From Paenibacillus montanisoli (GTDB lineage Bacteria; Bacillota; Bacilli; Paenibacillales; Paenibacillaceae): a DNA stretch of 64,000 nt. Each line of letters begins with the position of its first letter. Position 1 is the stretch's first letter. Positions 54,381 to 62,912 of this stretch are shown here, one piece after another. The position numbers and the translations under genes are program-made. Below the pieces are notes generated by a model. That model saw nothing but the letters and a program-made list of their open reading frames with translations, was not told the DNA's origin and did not search any database. The stretch lies in contig NZ_QLUW01000004.1 in the NCBI RefSeq assembly GCF_003268025.1, positions 310,001 through 374,000 on the forward strand. The letters run 5' to 3'.

Positions 54381-54501
54381 CACAACTCCCCAGTCCGCAA
54401 CTTAATCTGACTTTTTTACAATTCGGCTCCTCTAGTACAATACAGGCTGAAGCATGCAAGATATAATCAACACATAGCTTGGACACAAGGAGTGAACAAC
54501 A

Positions 54502-55329
54502 ATGTTGTTGAAATTGACAGAGCAAGAAAAAACTACTGGCGTATTAGAGCAAGAAAAAATAGAGATTGCCGTTGAGCAAATTCGCAAAAACGGATACATT
54601 GGCTTCGAGAAAGTACTGTCGGATGAGCAGGTACAGGAATTGAAGGATGCATTTCTTCCGCTCTTTAACGAGTACATCGAACGTAACGGATACAACACAG
54701 GCACGAACCGCGCGCAGATGTTTCTGCCTTTCCTACAACCGTTCACGAATGACTATATGGTAGCGAACAAAATCGCGATGCCGATCCTTAAAGAAATTCT
54801 AGGGGAAGGCGTACGTTGTACGTACTTTGCTTCGGATACGGCATGCCCGGGTTCCGATTACCAAAACGTGCATTCCGACTTGCCGCCGCTCTTCCCTAAT
54901 CTTGGCGTAGCGCTTCCGGCATACAGCCTCGTGCTCAACATTCCTCTTGTCGACGTTAACGAAGACAACGGTCCGCTTGAAGTATGGCCAGGCGGTACGC
55001 ATCTTGACCCGGAGAACACGAAGCATACGTCGATTGACGGCGAAATGCTGCGTGCCGCTCAAGGCATGTACTCCGAGAAAGTGTTCATGCCTGCAGGATC
55101 GATCGTCATCCGCGACATCCGCATGTGGCACCGCGGCACGCCGAACCGTACGCAAGCGAACCGTACGAACATCGCGCTGGCTTACCACACCGACTGGTAC
55201 GGTGCGGGCGGCTCGATCCACATTCCGCAAGAGGAGTACGACCGTGCTTCCAAAGAGGTTCAGCATCTGTTCCGTACCGAAAAAATCGGCGCCCCGGCAA
55301 AGATGCCTTGGGAATGTCATTTAAACTAA
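54502..55329 (+). CDS. phytanoyl-CoA dioxygenase (PhyH) family protein
   Basis: 275 residues, a non-haem iron, 2-oxoglutarate-dependent oxygenase of the PhyH family. The iron facial triad is H124-x-D126 (NVHSDL) and H210 (RMWHRGTPNRT), and R221 in QANRTNIA is the likely 2-oxoglutarate ligand. It hydroxylates an unknown small molecule in the cytosol. ATG start with AAGGAGTG eight bases upstream. A TATAAT hexamer at 54462-54467 is a candidate -10, but no good -35 is visible. It is followed by its own terminator. Confidence 0.9.
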   Translation: MLLKLTEQEKTTGVLEQEKIEIAVEQIRKNGYIGFEKVLSDEQVQELKDAFLPLFNEYIERNGYNTGTNRAQMFLPFLQPFTNDYMVANKIAMPILKEILGEGVRCTYFASDTACPGSDYQNVHSDLPPLFPNLGVALPAYSLVLNIPLVDVNEDNGPLEVWPGGTHLDPENTKHTSIDGEMLRAAQGMYSEKVFMPAGSIVIRDIRMWHRGTPNRTQANRTNIALAYHTDWYGAGGSIHIPQEEYDRASKEVQHLFRTEKIGAPAKMPWECHLN

Positions 55330-55340
55330 TACTCGCAATC

Positions 55341-55391
55341 AAAAAACGCCTTTTGTTTAGCCTTCCCCCAGGCCTAGCAAAGGGCGTTTTT
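55341..55391 (+). terminator. terminator of the PhyH gene
   Basis: AAACGCC...GGCGTTT stem with internal mismatches, loop CCTTCCCCCAGG, then TTTTT on the plus strand and A residues on the left. Related in sequence to the terminators at 54095-54142 and 57206-57252. Confidence 0.85.
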
Positions 55392-55477
55392 AATGGTCCA
55401 AAAGTATCCGATCGCGGCCACCCCCATGTCTGGTGGCAGGACGAATCCACCGGCAGATGATCAAAGCCAGTGAGTGA

Positions 55478-55506
55478 AACAAAGAACCGCGCTGCCTGCG
55501 CGGTTC
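55478..55506 (-). terminator. terminator of the CPBP-like membrane protein gene
   Basis: A perfect 9-bp GC-rich stem (GAACCGCGC / GCGCGGTTC, 55484-55506) with a 5-nt loop, followed on the minus strand by TTTGTTT. It lies 30 bp after the stop codon at 55536. Confidence 0.85.
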
Positions 55507-55535
55507 CAATCGCAAAGTGCCGGGGCGCCCCGGCT

Positions 55536-56339
55536 TCAGGCGGCATCGCGCTTGGCCCCATATGCCAACACGCTGATCACCATATAGATTGCCGAAATGC
55601 CGATAATGACCGTAAGCAAAGAGGGATGCAGGCCGCCGAACCAGTCGTAAGCGGCTGTCTTCACAAACGTAAAGAAGATCACGTTAAACGAGCATCCGAT
55701 CAGAATCACCGACCAGATGGTTTTCAGCCGGATGTACATGTATCCATACAGGAAGCCAAGGCCGATCCCCAGCAGCTGCATGGCAATACCGCCTGGCTGC
55801 AGCGCTGCGATGATGATCGAAACGACGAGGACCGTCCAGAAATCAGCCACGTTATGATGCGCTTCATTGAACATAATGCCGATAAACAGAATAAGCTCCA
55901 GCGCGGTGCCAATAACGGCGGATGCGATCAAGTAGGCGGCGGGTACGTCGGCATATTGATCGGTAAAACTGGCGAATTCGCTATACCCGTGATGCAGAAG
56001 GAGCTTGATCGCTGAAGTGATTAAGAGGGCAAAAGCAGTCCCGACCGTAATCATATGCAGCGACCTGACGGCGGACAGGGGAGCGAACCGCTGCATGCGG
56101 ATAAAGCCGGGGGAGGAGAGCGGCTTGATCCATGCATATTTGAGCTTAAAAGCAGCCCAGGATAAGGCGATCGCGACAACCAGCACGATAAACACCTGGG
56201 CGGGCAGCTGTTCTCCGGTTCCAAAGGTCCCCCAATCGACCAGCGGGTTAACAACCTCATTGTAAATAACAACCGCAAGCACAGTCACGGCAAGATAAAG
56301 CAGCACATTCGCAATCATGATCACATAACGTCTGGTCAT
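55536..56339 (-). CDS. CPBP-like intramembrane protein lacking protease motifs
   Basis: About 267 residues with seven or eight predicted membrane helices, resembling the CPBP (type II CAAX protease/bacteriocin-processing) fold. The part ELILFIGIMF is where active members have EExxxR, but the second Glu and the Arg are replaced; the later expected His positions fall in AALQPGG (Gln) and IGCSFN (Cys/Ser). It is therefore probably not a protease. The ATG at 56339 is preceded by AAGGGG; the 32 in-frame codons upstream have no membrane or family character. Family assignment is moderate. It is a single gene with its own terminator. Confidence 0.65.
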   Translation of the reverse strand: MTRRYVIMIANVLLYLAVTVLAVVIYNEVVNPLVDWGTFGTGEQLPAQVFIVLVVAIALSWAAFKLKYAWIKPLSSPGFIRMQRFAPLSAVRSLHMITVGTAFALLITSAIKLLLHHGYSEFASFTDQYADVPAAYLIASAVIGTALELILFIGIMFNEAHHNVADFWTVLVVSIIIAALQPGGIAMQLLGIGLGFLYGYMYIRLKTIWSVILIGCSFNVIFFTFVKTAAYDWFGGLHPSLLTVIIGISAIYMVISVLAYGAKRDAA

Positions 56340-56501
56340 TTCCGCGCAGCCCCTTCCGGGATCAATTCGGTACAAGACAAGATATTCGCGTGAATGGCGG
56401 CTTATTCTTTGCAAGGAATCAAAGTACATCAGCAACCGCGCATGTTAGCGGTAATGTATACGAATAATAGATCTTCTATTTTTACTCCTAAACATGTAAA
56501 G

Positions 56502-56527
56502 AAGGCACTTGCGCATGCAAGTGCCTT
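56502..56527 (-). terminator. terminator of the small secreted protein gene
   Basis: A perfect 10-bp stem (AAGGCACTTG / CAAGTGCCTT) with a 6-nt loop, followed on the minus strand by TTCTTTA. It lies 21 bp beyond the stop at 56549. Confidence 0.8.
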
Positions 56528-56548
56528 AACAATCCCACATAGTCGGCT

Positions 56549-57004
56549 TCAGACACTTGCAGTACCGTTACTGTTACATCTTACTGTTCCACGAGTCGGA
56601 GAGTCCGGAATCATATCAAATGCGCAAAATTGTTTCTTAACCTGATAGGATTCACCTTTTCTAACTACATGGTATTCAACTGGAGGCAAGTCTAAACGAC
56701 TTGCATATGTCAGTTTGACCGATACTTGGATATCATTAAGATCAGAAGCATCCGTATTTACTATACTATAGTTAATTAAAGCCACACCATCACTGTCCTT
56801 TTGTTGCATGATTTCAGTTAGATAATCGTTGATGATCACTTTTGCGGACTCAATGGGAGCCTTTTCGAAGTCTTGAAGGGACATGCTTGTCATCTCTTCT
56901 AATGATTTATTAGAACTCTGGGCACTAGCAACTCCAATAGAAGTAATCGTGATGAGAAGTATGACCACCAAAAGAGTTGCAAATTTATCGCTGCGTATTA
57001 ACAT
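56549..57004 (-). CDS. small secreted protein of unknown function
   Basis: About 151 residues. A signal peptide (residues 1-28, positively charged start, helix LLVVILLITITSIGV, cleavage after VASA or nearby) precedes a region with MTSMSLQDFEKAPIESAKVIINDYLTEIM and a beta-rich C-terminal half (SIVNTDASDLNDIQVSVKL and YHVVRKGESYQVKKQFCAF). Two Cys residues in the last third could form a disulphide. No family recognised. The start is ATG at 57004, with GGGAG nine bases upstream; upstream in-frame codons do not form a signal peptide. The composition is A+T-rich compared with its neighbours. Confidence 0.75.
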   Translation of the reverse strand: MLIRSDKFATLLVVILLITITSIGVASAQSSNKSLEEMTSMSLQDFEKAPIESAKVIINDYLTEIMQQKDSDGVALINYSIVNTDASDLNDIQVSVKLTYASRLDLPPVEYHVVRKGESYQVKKQFCAFDMIPDSPTRGTVRCNSNGTASV

Positions 57005-57205
57005 AATTAATTCTCCCTTCAAAAAAACGTTGTTTACCTGTCTATGTACGATGAACCTCTTTATATTATGACAAAATTTAGTCATTTTGGCAACAACGTG
57101 CAAAATAACTAAAAGCCGCCTATTGGTTTGCCTTTCTCGAGCCACCTTTGATATTGTTCATAGAATTCTAGAATTTCCAGTCGGTAGCCACCACCCACCG
57201 AGCAT

Positions 57206-57252
57206 AAAAAATCGCCCTTTACCTGGCCTCCATAGCCAAACAAAGGGCGATT
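57206..57252 (-). terminator. terminator of the five-gene operon 60941-57267
   Basis: An 11-bp perfect stem (AATCGCCCTTT / AAAGGGCGATT, 57210-57220 with 57242-57252) with a GGC...GCC pairing in the loop, followed on the minus strand by T residues. A half-degenerate copy of the same element, without the right arm, is seen at about 57110-57150. Confidence 0.87.
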
Positions 57253-57266
57253 GCCTAACACGTCGC

Positions 57267-57575
57267 CTAACCTTCCTCAACATCGGCTTCCAGCTCGGTG
57301 GCAACCTCCATCATCTTCGGGATGACCGCATCGTTGCTGCCCGACACGTAAATATCCCCTTGATAATGCCGGAACGGAATCGTCGTACCGCCTACGCGCC
57401 ATAGAAAAAAATCACCCGGAATCGACACCGTGGTCGAGCCTTTCACCGTATACACCGATGCATATTCAAAATCCGGCTTGGACGCGAAATACTGCTTGCA
57501 CGCCTCAAGCGTGATGGGCTTCTCCGCCTCATCCCTTGTCTGGTACTCCCTTGTAATCCGATACCGTTTGCTCAC
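57267..57575 (-). CDS. small conserved-looking protein of unknown function
   Basis: About 102 residues, cytosolic, no recognised domain. It is mostly predicted beta-strand (YASVYTVKGSTTVSIPGDFFLWRV, TTIPFRHYQGDIYVSG) with a Glu-rich C-terminal helix. The likely start is GTG at 57575, because AGGAGGTG lies about nine bases upstream; another in-frame GTG four codons earlier sits inside the ribosome-binding site. It is the last gene of the operon, 29 bp downstream of the Nudix gene. Confidence 0.72.
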   Translation of the reverse strand: MSKRYRITREYQTRDEAEKPITLEACKQYFASKPDFEYASVYTVKGSTTVSIPGDFFLWRVGGTTIPFRHYQGDIYVSGSNDAVIPKMMEVATELEADVEEG

Positions 57576-57604
57576 TTGCGAATCCACCTCCTAAGCTGTG
57601 TTGG

Positions 57605-58015
57605 TTATAAAAATAGTTCTTTACTCATTTTCACCTGTTCAATCATATGCCCGATATTTCCTTCGCCCGCATAGAGGGTCATGTCGAAGAAATCACGGTC
57701 CAGCTCGGACCAGTACAGCTCGTTCTCGTCGCCCGCGATTTCAACGGCATGCTTCAACCGACCGGCATAGACCTCCACGTAGCAATCCTGCACGTAGTAG
57801 GTAAAGTCCATGAGATGCTTCAGCACCACGTCATCGGCTGTGATCCCGGTCTCCTCCGCCAGCTCTCTGTATGCTGCGTCAATGCCCGCTTCCCACGGCT
57901 CGATCTTCCCGCCTACGAGGTTACTTAGCCCTTTGTATGGCTCCTTTAGCCGAGTGCACATGAGCAGCTTATCCATCTCCGGGCTGTAGATCATCAGCAC
58001 ATTGTAGCCCTGCAC
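57605..58015 (-). CDS. Nudix hydrolase
   Basis: 136 residues. The complete Nudix box GGKIEPWEAG...RELAEETGI (residues 35-58: G-x5-E-x7-R-E-x2-E-E) binds the metal and the diphosphate. It resembles the MutT/8-oxo-dGTP diphosphatase subgroup found in Bacillota, cleaving nucleoside diphosphate-linked compounds. GTG start with AGGAGG seven bases upstream. It is 11 bp after the peptidase gene and in the same operon. Confidence 0.92.
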   Translation of the reverse strand: MQGYNVLMIYSPEMDKLLMCTRLKEPYKGLSNLVGGKIEPWEAGIDAAYRELAEETGITADDVVLKHLMDFTYYVQDCYVEVYAGRLKHAVEIAGDENELYWSELDRDFFDMTLYAGEGNIGHMIEQVKMSKELFL

Positions 58016-58026
58016 AAAATTCCCTC

Positions 58027-59067
58027 CTAGCTAAAATGCTGCGTAACCGTCCCTCGGCCCGCTTCCACGTCGACCTCAACTTCTGCATATGCTCCATTAA
58101 TGAACGTGATTTGCGGCGGAACATGCCCGCAATCGATATCGTAGACGACCGGCAAACCCAGCTCCTGCGCCAGATCGCGAAAAACATCCTCGATCGTATA
58201 ATTTTCGACCGGCCGGTTCGCGGGGCTGCGCCCGAACAGCAAGCCGGAGCAATTCTCGAACCAGCCGGCCAGCTTCATCTGAACAAGCGATCTGCGAACG
58301 TCCGCCGTGTTCAATTCGCAGTTCTCCAGATACCACAGCACTTGCTCTCCCGGAATAAAAGCATCCGTGAACCGCTTTACATCGCCGTACGGCGTGCCGA
58401 TCAGATGCCGGATGACGTCAATGCAGCCGCCGAGCAGCCGCCCTTGAAAGCGGACCTGTCCACCGACAGCCGGCGCCCCGTCCGGCATCATCGTCCGCCA
58501 AAACGTCGGTTCCGTCAGGTTGAACACGTTTGGATGGTCGAACTGCCACGCCTTCTGATAGAGGCGCGACGAATGCTGGACGACGGACGTGCCCGCTCCG
58601 GCCGACAGAACGGAACGCCACATCGCGGTCGTTTCGTCAAGCGTTTCGCCGCGCAGATCCACCAGATTCGATCCATGCGCCGTTGCGATGCCGGTCTTCA
58701 AGGTGATGGCAAGCAGCAGGACGCTTAGGTCGGAGTAGCCCAGCACCCACTTGCACGGCAGGTTGTCCCACTCCACCTGCTCCACCATCTCGATCAACAG
58801 CTCGCCGCCCCATGGCGGAATGATCAGATCGACTCCGGCATCCTGGATCATCGCGTTAAACTCTTGCGCACGCTTGGCAGCCGGCGCGGATTTCGCTTTA
58901 TTTTGCGTCCATGCGGTGTCGCCGTACCGAACTTGAAAGCCGCTAGCATTCAGCCGCTCCCGGGCCCGCTCCAGCAAATGATGCAGGTTGCCCTCCACGC
59001 CGGAAGATGGCGCGGTTACGCCGATGGCCGCCCCTTCCTTCAATGAAGGGTATTGAATTCCGCTCAT
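58027..59067 (-). CDS. S66 family serine carboxypeptidase (LD-carboxypeptidase/MccF-like)
   Basis: 346 residues. The nucleophile Ser112 is in LGYSDLS, followed by the catalytic Glu in WYLENCELN and the His in DIDCGHVPPQ, the S66 triad. The length and the C-terminal part match the MccF branch (which cleaves microcin C-type aminoacyl nucleotides) at least as well as the murein LD-carboxypeptidases; no signal peptide is present, in favour of a cytosolic role. ATG start with GAGAGGAC. It is co-transcribed with an SDR, a phosphotransferase and a Nudix enzyme, a combination consistent with resistance or detoxification. Confidence 0.9.
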   Translation of the reverse strand: MSGIQYPSLKEGAAIGVTAPSSGVEGNLHHLLERARERLNASGFQVRYGDTAWTQNKAKSAPAAKRAQEFNAMIQDAGVDLIIPPWGGELLIEMVEQVEWDNLPCKWVLGYSDLSVLLLAITLKTGIATAHGSNLVDLRGETLDETTAMWRSVLSAGAGTSVVQHSSRLYQKAWQFDHPNVFNLTEPTFWRTMMPDGAPAVGGQVRFQGRLLGGCIDVIRHLIGTPYGDVKRFTDAFIPGEQVLWYLENCELNTADVRRSLVQMKLAGWFENCSGLLFGRSPANRPVENYTIEDVFRDLAQELGLPVVYDIDCGHVPPQITFINGAYAEVEVDVEAGRGTVTQHFS

Positions 59068-59086
59068 GTTCGTCCTCTCCTCTCGC

Positions 59087-59956
59087 TCAGATCTCGTAAC
59101 GGAATCCCGCCGCCTGCTCGCTCCAACTCCAGAACCGGCCCGCTTCCTCGGCGGAATCGGCCAGCTTCGTCACGGCAATCGGCCGCTTCTTATAGAAGTA
59201 ATTACCAGATTGGCCGCCGACTTCGGCCGCGCTTGCCAGATGGACCGCGGTCGCCGAACCCTCCTCCGCCGATAGGAAGAAGGGGCGCATCAGCTTGTGG
59301 AGCGTGCTGCCGAACCCGGTCGAACGGTTCACGCCGAAGTCGGTCGACACGACGCCGGGATGCAGCGTGTAGACCGGTATGCCAGTGCCGCTAAGCCGCC
59401 GCGCGAGCTCCTTCGTGAACCATATGTTCGCGATTTTCGATCGGCTGTACGCCCGCCAGGCCGTGAACCCCTTTTTCATTCCGGGATCGTCATAATTCAT
59501 GGATCCGATTTTGTGAGCGCCGGAAGAGACATTGATGATCCTGGCCGCCTTACTTTGTCGCAGCAACGGCAGCAGCAGTCCCGTCAGCAAATAATGGCCA
59601 AGATGGTTCACGCCAAGCTGCCGCTCGAATCCATCCGCCGTCTCCTCCCGCTTCAGCGTCATGACCCCCGCATTGTTGACCAGCACATCAAGACGGCTTG
59701 TACGGCTTGCGAGCTCCTCGGCCGCAGCCCGGATGCTGGTAAAGGAGGCCAGATCGCACAGCAGCAGCTCGGCATCCTGCCGTCCCGACTTGCGGTTGAC
59801 GTAATCGACGGCTGCCTGCCCCTTTTCCCGATTCCGAACCAGCAAATAGACCTTCATGCCATGCTCCGCCGCAAGCAGCGCCGAAGTTGCTCTTCCCATG
59901 CCGCCGCTAGCTCCGGTTACGAGCGCAATTCGTTGTCCCCCGTTGTGAACCGCCAT
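59087..59956 (-). CDS. short-chain dehydrogenase/reductase (retinol dehydrogenase-like)
   Basis: 289 residues of the classical SDR fold: TGASGGMGRATSAL as the NAD(P) loop, NNAGVM, the Ser in INVSSGAH, and YSRSKIAN as catalytic Tyr-x3-Lys, then HPGVVSTDFG. NADPH preference is likely from the Arg-rich region RNREKG after the second strand. The substrate is unknown. ATG start; 16 bp after the phosphotransferase gene. Confidence 0.92.
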   Translation of the reverse strand: MAVHNGGQRIALVTGASGGMGRATSALLAAEHGMKVYLLVRNREKGQAAVDYVNRKSGRQDAELLLCDLASFTSIRAAAEELASRTSRLDVLVNNAGVMTLKREETADGFERQLGVNHLGHYLLTGLLLPLLRQSKAARIINVSSGAHKIGSMNYDDPGMKKGFTAWRAYSRSKIANIWFTKELARRLSGTGIPVYTLHPGVVSTDFGVNRSTGFGSTLHKLMRPFFLSAEEGSATAVHLASAAEVGGQSGNYFYKKRPIAVTKLADSAEEAGRFWSWSEQAAGFRYEI

Positions 59957-59972
59957 CTCCCACCACTCCTCA

Positions 59973-60941
59973 TCAGTTCAGTAATTGAACGCATTGCGTC
60001 AAGCTGTCCAGTGTCTCCTCCTGCTGCTTTAGAAGCTGCGCCGTCGTCCATTTGCCGTCCGCTCCCGCCAATCGCTTCAAGTCGCCCGCAATCAGCAGCA
60101 GCATCCATAACGAGAACAGCGCAGCGAACAGATAGTAGCCTTGCTTGAAAGACTTCTCCTGGAGACCCGTCACGCCGCTGCCGCTGCTGAGCGCCAAATA
60201 GCGATCAAGCAGATGCTCACGCACCGTAATGTTCATCCGTTTCGGAAAATCGGGGTGCGAAGAATCGATGACGTGATACAAGTCCCAATAGCGGCTGTTC
60301 ACATGCGCATGCTCCCAATCGAGCACCTTGACGATGCCGTTCACCCGCGCATAGTTGCCGAGGTGCAGGTCACCGTGGGACAGCACGCTGCGAGCCCAAT
60401 TCGCCGTGGCCGTCCCGGAATGGCTTAATGCCGCCAATTCCTTCAGCGTGGCTTGCGGATCGCCAAACTTCCCCGCTAGCGTCTCAGCCAGCTCATCACG
60501 CCTTCCTAGCGCCTGCGCGGCAAGCTCCTCGATGTAAGGCTTGGGGCCAAGCAAGGTTTTCTCCCTAAGCGGCTCCGTAGGAAGCGCATGCCACCAAGCG
60601 ACATGTCCAATCAGTTCGAGCGCCTTGTCTTCTTCGAACCGGTGCGTAAGCGGTCCCAAATCCTCGAACAGCTGCCAGCTTCGATCGCCGGCGGCGGGTC
60701 CGGAAGCGGCCAGAAGCTGCGGATAGATCGGCGGAAACGACATGCCCCGCAAAATATGCTCGTACACCCAGCCCTCCTGTCCGAGCTGGGACTCGTTGGT
60801 CAGCGGCTTGAAAATATAGCTCTCATCCGGCGTTACATAGACGCGCTCCACACATTTGCCGTTCATGCCCGTATAGAGAACGTCCCTTCTCCATAATCGG
60901 CGATCGTCCAGCGTTCCGTCCGGCAATACGATTTCCTTCAC
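59973..60941 (-). CDS. aminoglycoside phosphotransferase (APH) family kinase
   Basis: About 322 residues of the APH/choline-kinase fold. The catalytic loop HGDLHLGN and the following metal-binding LDWEHAH (DFG-equivalent D) are clear; the ATP-binding N-lobe has VYVTPDESYIFKPL. It phosphorylates a small molecule. The start is GTG at 60941, preceded by AGGGGGTGA; the much longer frame upstream (60 codons) has a low-complexity Arg/Phe-rich translation and is not used. It is the first gene of the operon running to 57267, downstream of the exporter terminator. Confidence 0.85.
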   Translation of the reverse strand: MKEIVLPDGTLDDRRLWRRDVLYTGMNGKCVERVYVTPDESYIFKPLTNESQLGQEGWVYEHILRGMSFPPIYPQLLAASGPAAGDRSWQLFEDLGPLTHRFEEDKALELIGHVAWWHALPTEPLREKTLLGPKPYIEELAAQALGRRDELAETLAGKFGDPQATLKELAALSHSGTATANWARSVLSHGDLHLGNYARVNGIVKVLDWEHAHVNSRYWDLYHVIDSSHPDFPKRMNITVREHLLDRYLALSSGSGVTGLQEKSFKQGYYLFAALFSLWMLLLIAGDLKRLAGADGKWTTAQLLKQQEETLDSLTQCVQLLN

Positions 60942-61073
60942 GCGCGTCACCCCCTGCCTGGGAAACTCTCCCCTTCTATCGCTTATTGTACATGGAATCC
61001 AGACCGGATGAAACGACCGAAACGGTCGAAACGGCCCGAAGGCCGCGGCTCGGCAAGAAATACAGCCGTAAAG

Positions 61074-61103
61074 CAAAAAAAGCCGCCCGTTAAGGACGGC
61101 TTT
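61074..61103 (-). terminator. terminator of the ABC exporter operon
   Basis: GCCGTCC TTAAC GGGCGGC hairpin with one wobble pair, followed on the minus strand by seven T residues (61074-61080). It lies 22 bp beyond the stop codon at 61125. Confidence 0.9.
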
Positions 61104-61124
61104 CTCGACATACAATTGCAATCT

Positions 61125-62912
61125 TCAAGTCGTTGTGCCTGCCGCCGGGATCGTTGACCCTGTTAAAGCGGCGGAGACATCTTTCTCGCCGGATTGGAGC
61201 TGATACATTTTGTAATAACGGCCCTGCAGCGCCATCAGCTCCTTATGGTTGCCGCGCTCCATGATCTCTCCGCGATGCAGCACGAGAATTTGATCGGCTT
61301 CGCGGATCGTCGAGAGCCGGTGCGCGATGACAAGCGTCGTGCGCCCTGCGCTTACCACCTTCAACGCCTGCTGGATGAGCCCTTCCGTCTCGCTGTCGAT
61401 GCTCGCCGTTGCCTCGTCCAGGATCAGTATCGACGGATCGAATGCAAGCGCCCTTGCGAACGAAATAAGCTGGCGCTGTCCGGACGAAAGCGTGCTTCCG
61501 CGCTCGACGACCTCTTCATCGTACCCGTTCGGGAGCTGCTCGACGAACGGAGCGGCGCCGACCTCGCGCAGCGCGCTTTTCACCCGGTCGATTGTAATGT
61601 CCTTGTTGTACAAGCTGACATTGAATTTTATGTCTCCCGCAAACAAGAACGGATCCTGCAGCACGATACCCATATGCTTGCGCAGCGCCTGCTTCGACAT
61701 GCCCTTGATATCGCGCCCGTCGATGGTGATGACGCCCGACTGCGGTTCATAAAAGCCCAGCAGCAGGTTCATGACGGAGCTCTTGCCCGAACCCGTATGG
61801 CCGACAAGCGCCACGGTCTCGCCTCTTCGCGCCTCGAACGAGATGCCCTTCAGCACATTCTCTCCCTCTTTATAAGCGAAGGTGACGTTATCGAATTTCA
61901 CGAATCCCTCGGGACGCTGAACGTCAGCGGTTTCCGCGACTTCTTGTCCCTCCATATCCATGATCGCAAATACTTTCTCCGCCGAGACGAAAGCCCGCTG
62001 CGCATTTGTCAGCTGATCGAAGATGCCGATGATCGGCAGGAAAACCCGGCTCAAATAATCGATAAACGCATAGAAAACGCCGAACGATATCGCCGTTTGC
62101 AGCGATTGGCTGCCGAAATACCAAACCACATACGCCGTTACCAGACTGCCGATCGTACCGACAATATTCCGCGATGACAGCGAGAACACGCGGAACTGCT
62201 TCACCTGATTGACATAACGGTCCTCGTTCAACACCTCGAATTCCTCGATCGTCAGCTTCTCCCTGCGAAACGCCTGAATGATCGGCATGACGACAATCGA
62301 TTCATTGATCATCGCGTTCATGTCGCTGAGCCGGGCGCGCATGATCGTGATGAAGATTTTCGAGTATTTCAAGTGGACGTACATGACGACGACGAACAGC
62401 GGCGGTACCAGAAGCGTGAACAGAGCAAGCCGCACGTCCAAAATAAACAGCGCCGTGTAAATCCCCGTCAGCTGCACGAAGCTGACGACGAACGTCGCCA
62501 TGAAGCTCATGAACAGATCGCGCACGGCCTCCGTATCGTTCGCAACCCGCGATACGACCTGGCCGATCGGCGTATTGTCAAAATACTTCAGCGGAATGCG
62601 GCTGATATGCCTCATCAGGTCGATCCGCATATTTTTGATAATGCGCAGGGCGGTCGTCTGCAGCAGGTACGATTGCGTGAAATTGCACACGCTCGCGGCA
62701 AGCAGCAGCCCGAAATACAGGCCTAGCAGCTGCAACACGGCGGTTAAGTCGCGTTTATCGAGAGACAGATGCCGGTCGATGATCGTTTTCGTAATGAAAG
62801 GTCCGCCGAGCTCGGCGCCGACGGCGCAGCATAGAATGAGCAGCGCCGCGATAATGCGGTATTTGTAGACGAGCGCATAGGCGATGAGCCTTCTCGTCGT
62901 GGATGGTTGCAT
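61125..62912 (-). CDS. ABC multidrug exporter subunit with canonical NBD (BmrD/YheH-like)
   Basis: 595 residues. Six membrane helices in residues 15-310 are followed by an ATP-binding domain: Walker A GHTGSGKS, signature LSSGQRQLISFA, Walker B with catalytic Glu in LILDEATASID, then the switch His in VIAHRLST. With the gene at 63188-64000, which has Asp in place of the catalytic Glu, it would form a heterodimeric exporter like BmrC/BmrD of B. subtilis. ATG start with AGGAGG. It is separated from its partner by 275 bp. Confidence 0.93.
   Translation of the reverse strand: MQPSTTRRLIAYALVYKYRIIAALLILCCAVGAELGGPFITKTIIDRHLSLDKRDLTAVLQLLGLYFGLLLAASVCNFTQSYLLQTTALRIIKNMRIDLMRHISRIPLKYFDNTPIGQVVSRVANDTEAVRDLFMSFMATFVVSFVQLTGIYTALFILDVRLALFTLLVPPLFVVVMYVHLKYSKIFITIMRARLSDMNAMINESIVVMPIIQAFRREKLTIEEFEVLNEDRYVNQVKQFRVFSLSSRNIVGTIGSLVTAYVVWYFGSQSLQTAISFGVFYAFIDYLSRVFLPIIGIFDQLTNAQRAFVSAEKVFAIMDMEGQEVAETADVQRPEGFVKFDNVTFAYKEGENVLKGISFEARRGETVALVGHTGSGKSSVMNLLLGFYEPQSGVITIDGRDIKGMSKQALRKHMGIVLQDPFLFAGDIKFNVSLYNKDITIDRVKSALREVGAAPFVEQLPNGYDEEVVERGSTLSSGQRQLISFARALAFDPSILILDEATASIDSETEGLIQQALKVVSAGRTTLVIAHRLSTIREADQILVLHRGEIMERGNHKELMALQGRYYKMYQLQSGEKDVSAALTGSTIPAAGTTT

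Noticed and set aside
54143-54501. CRISPR-like array between the two plus-strand genes
   Set aside because: The repeats are degenerate, in both orientations and without constant spacers; no cas gene is nearby.
60942-61121. 60-codon upstream extension of the APH-family kinase
   Set aside because: It would run through the exporter terminator region and encodes a Phe/Arg/Cys-rich stretch; GTG at 60941 has a near-perfect AGGGGGTGA.
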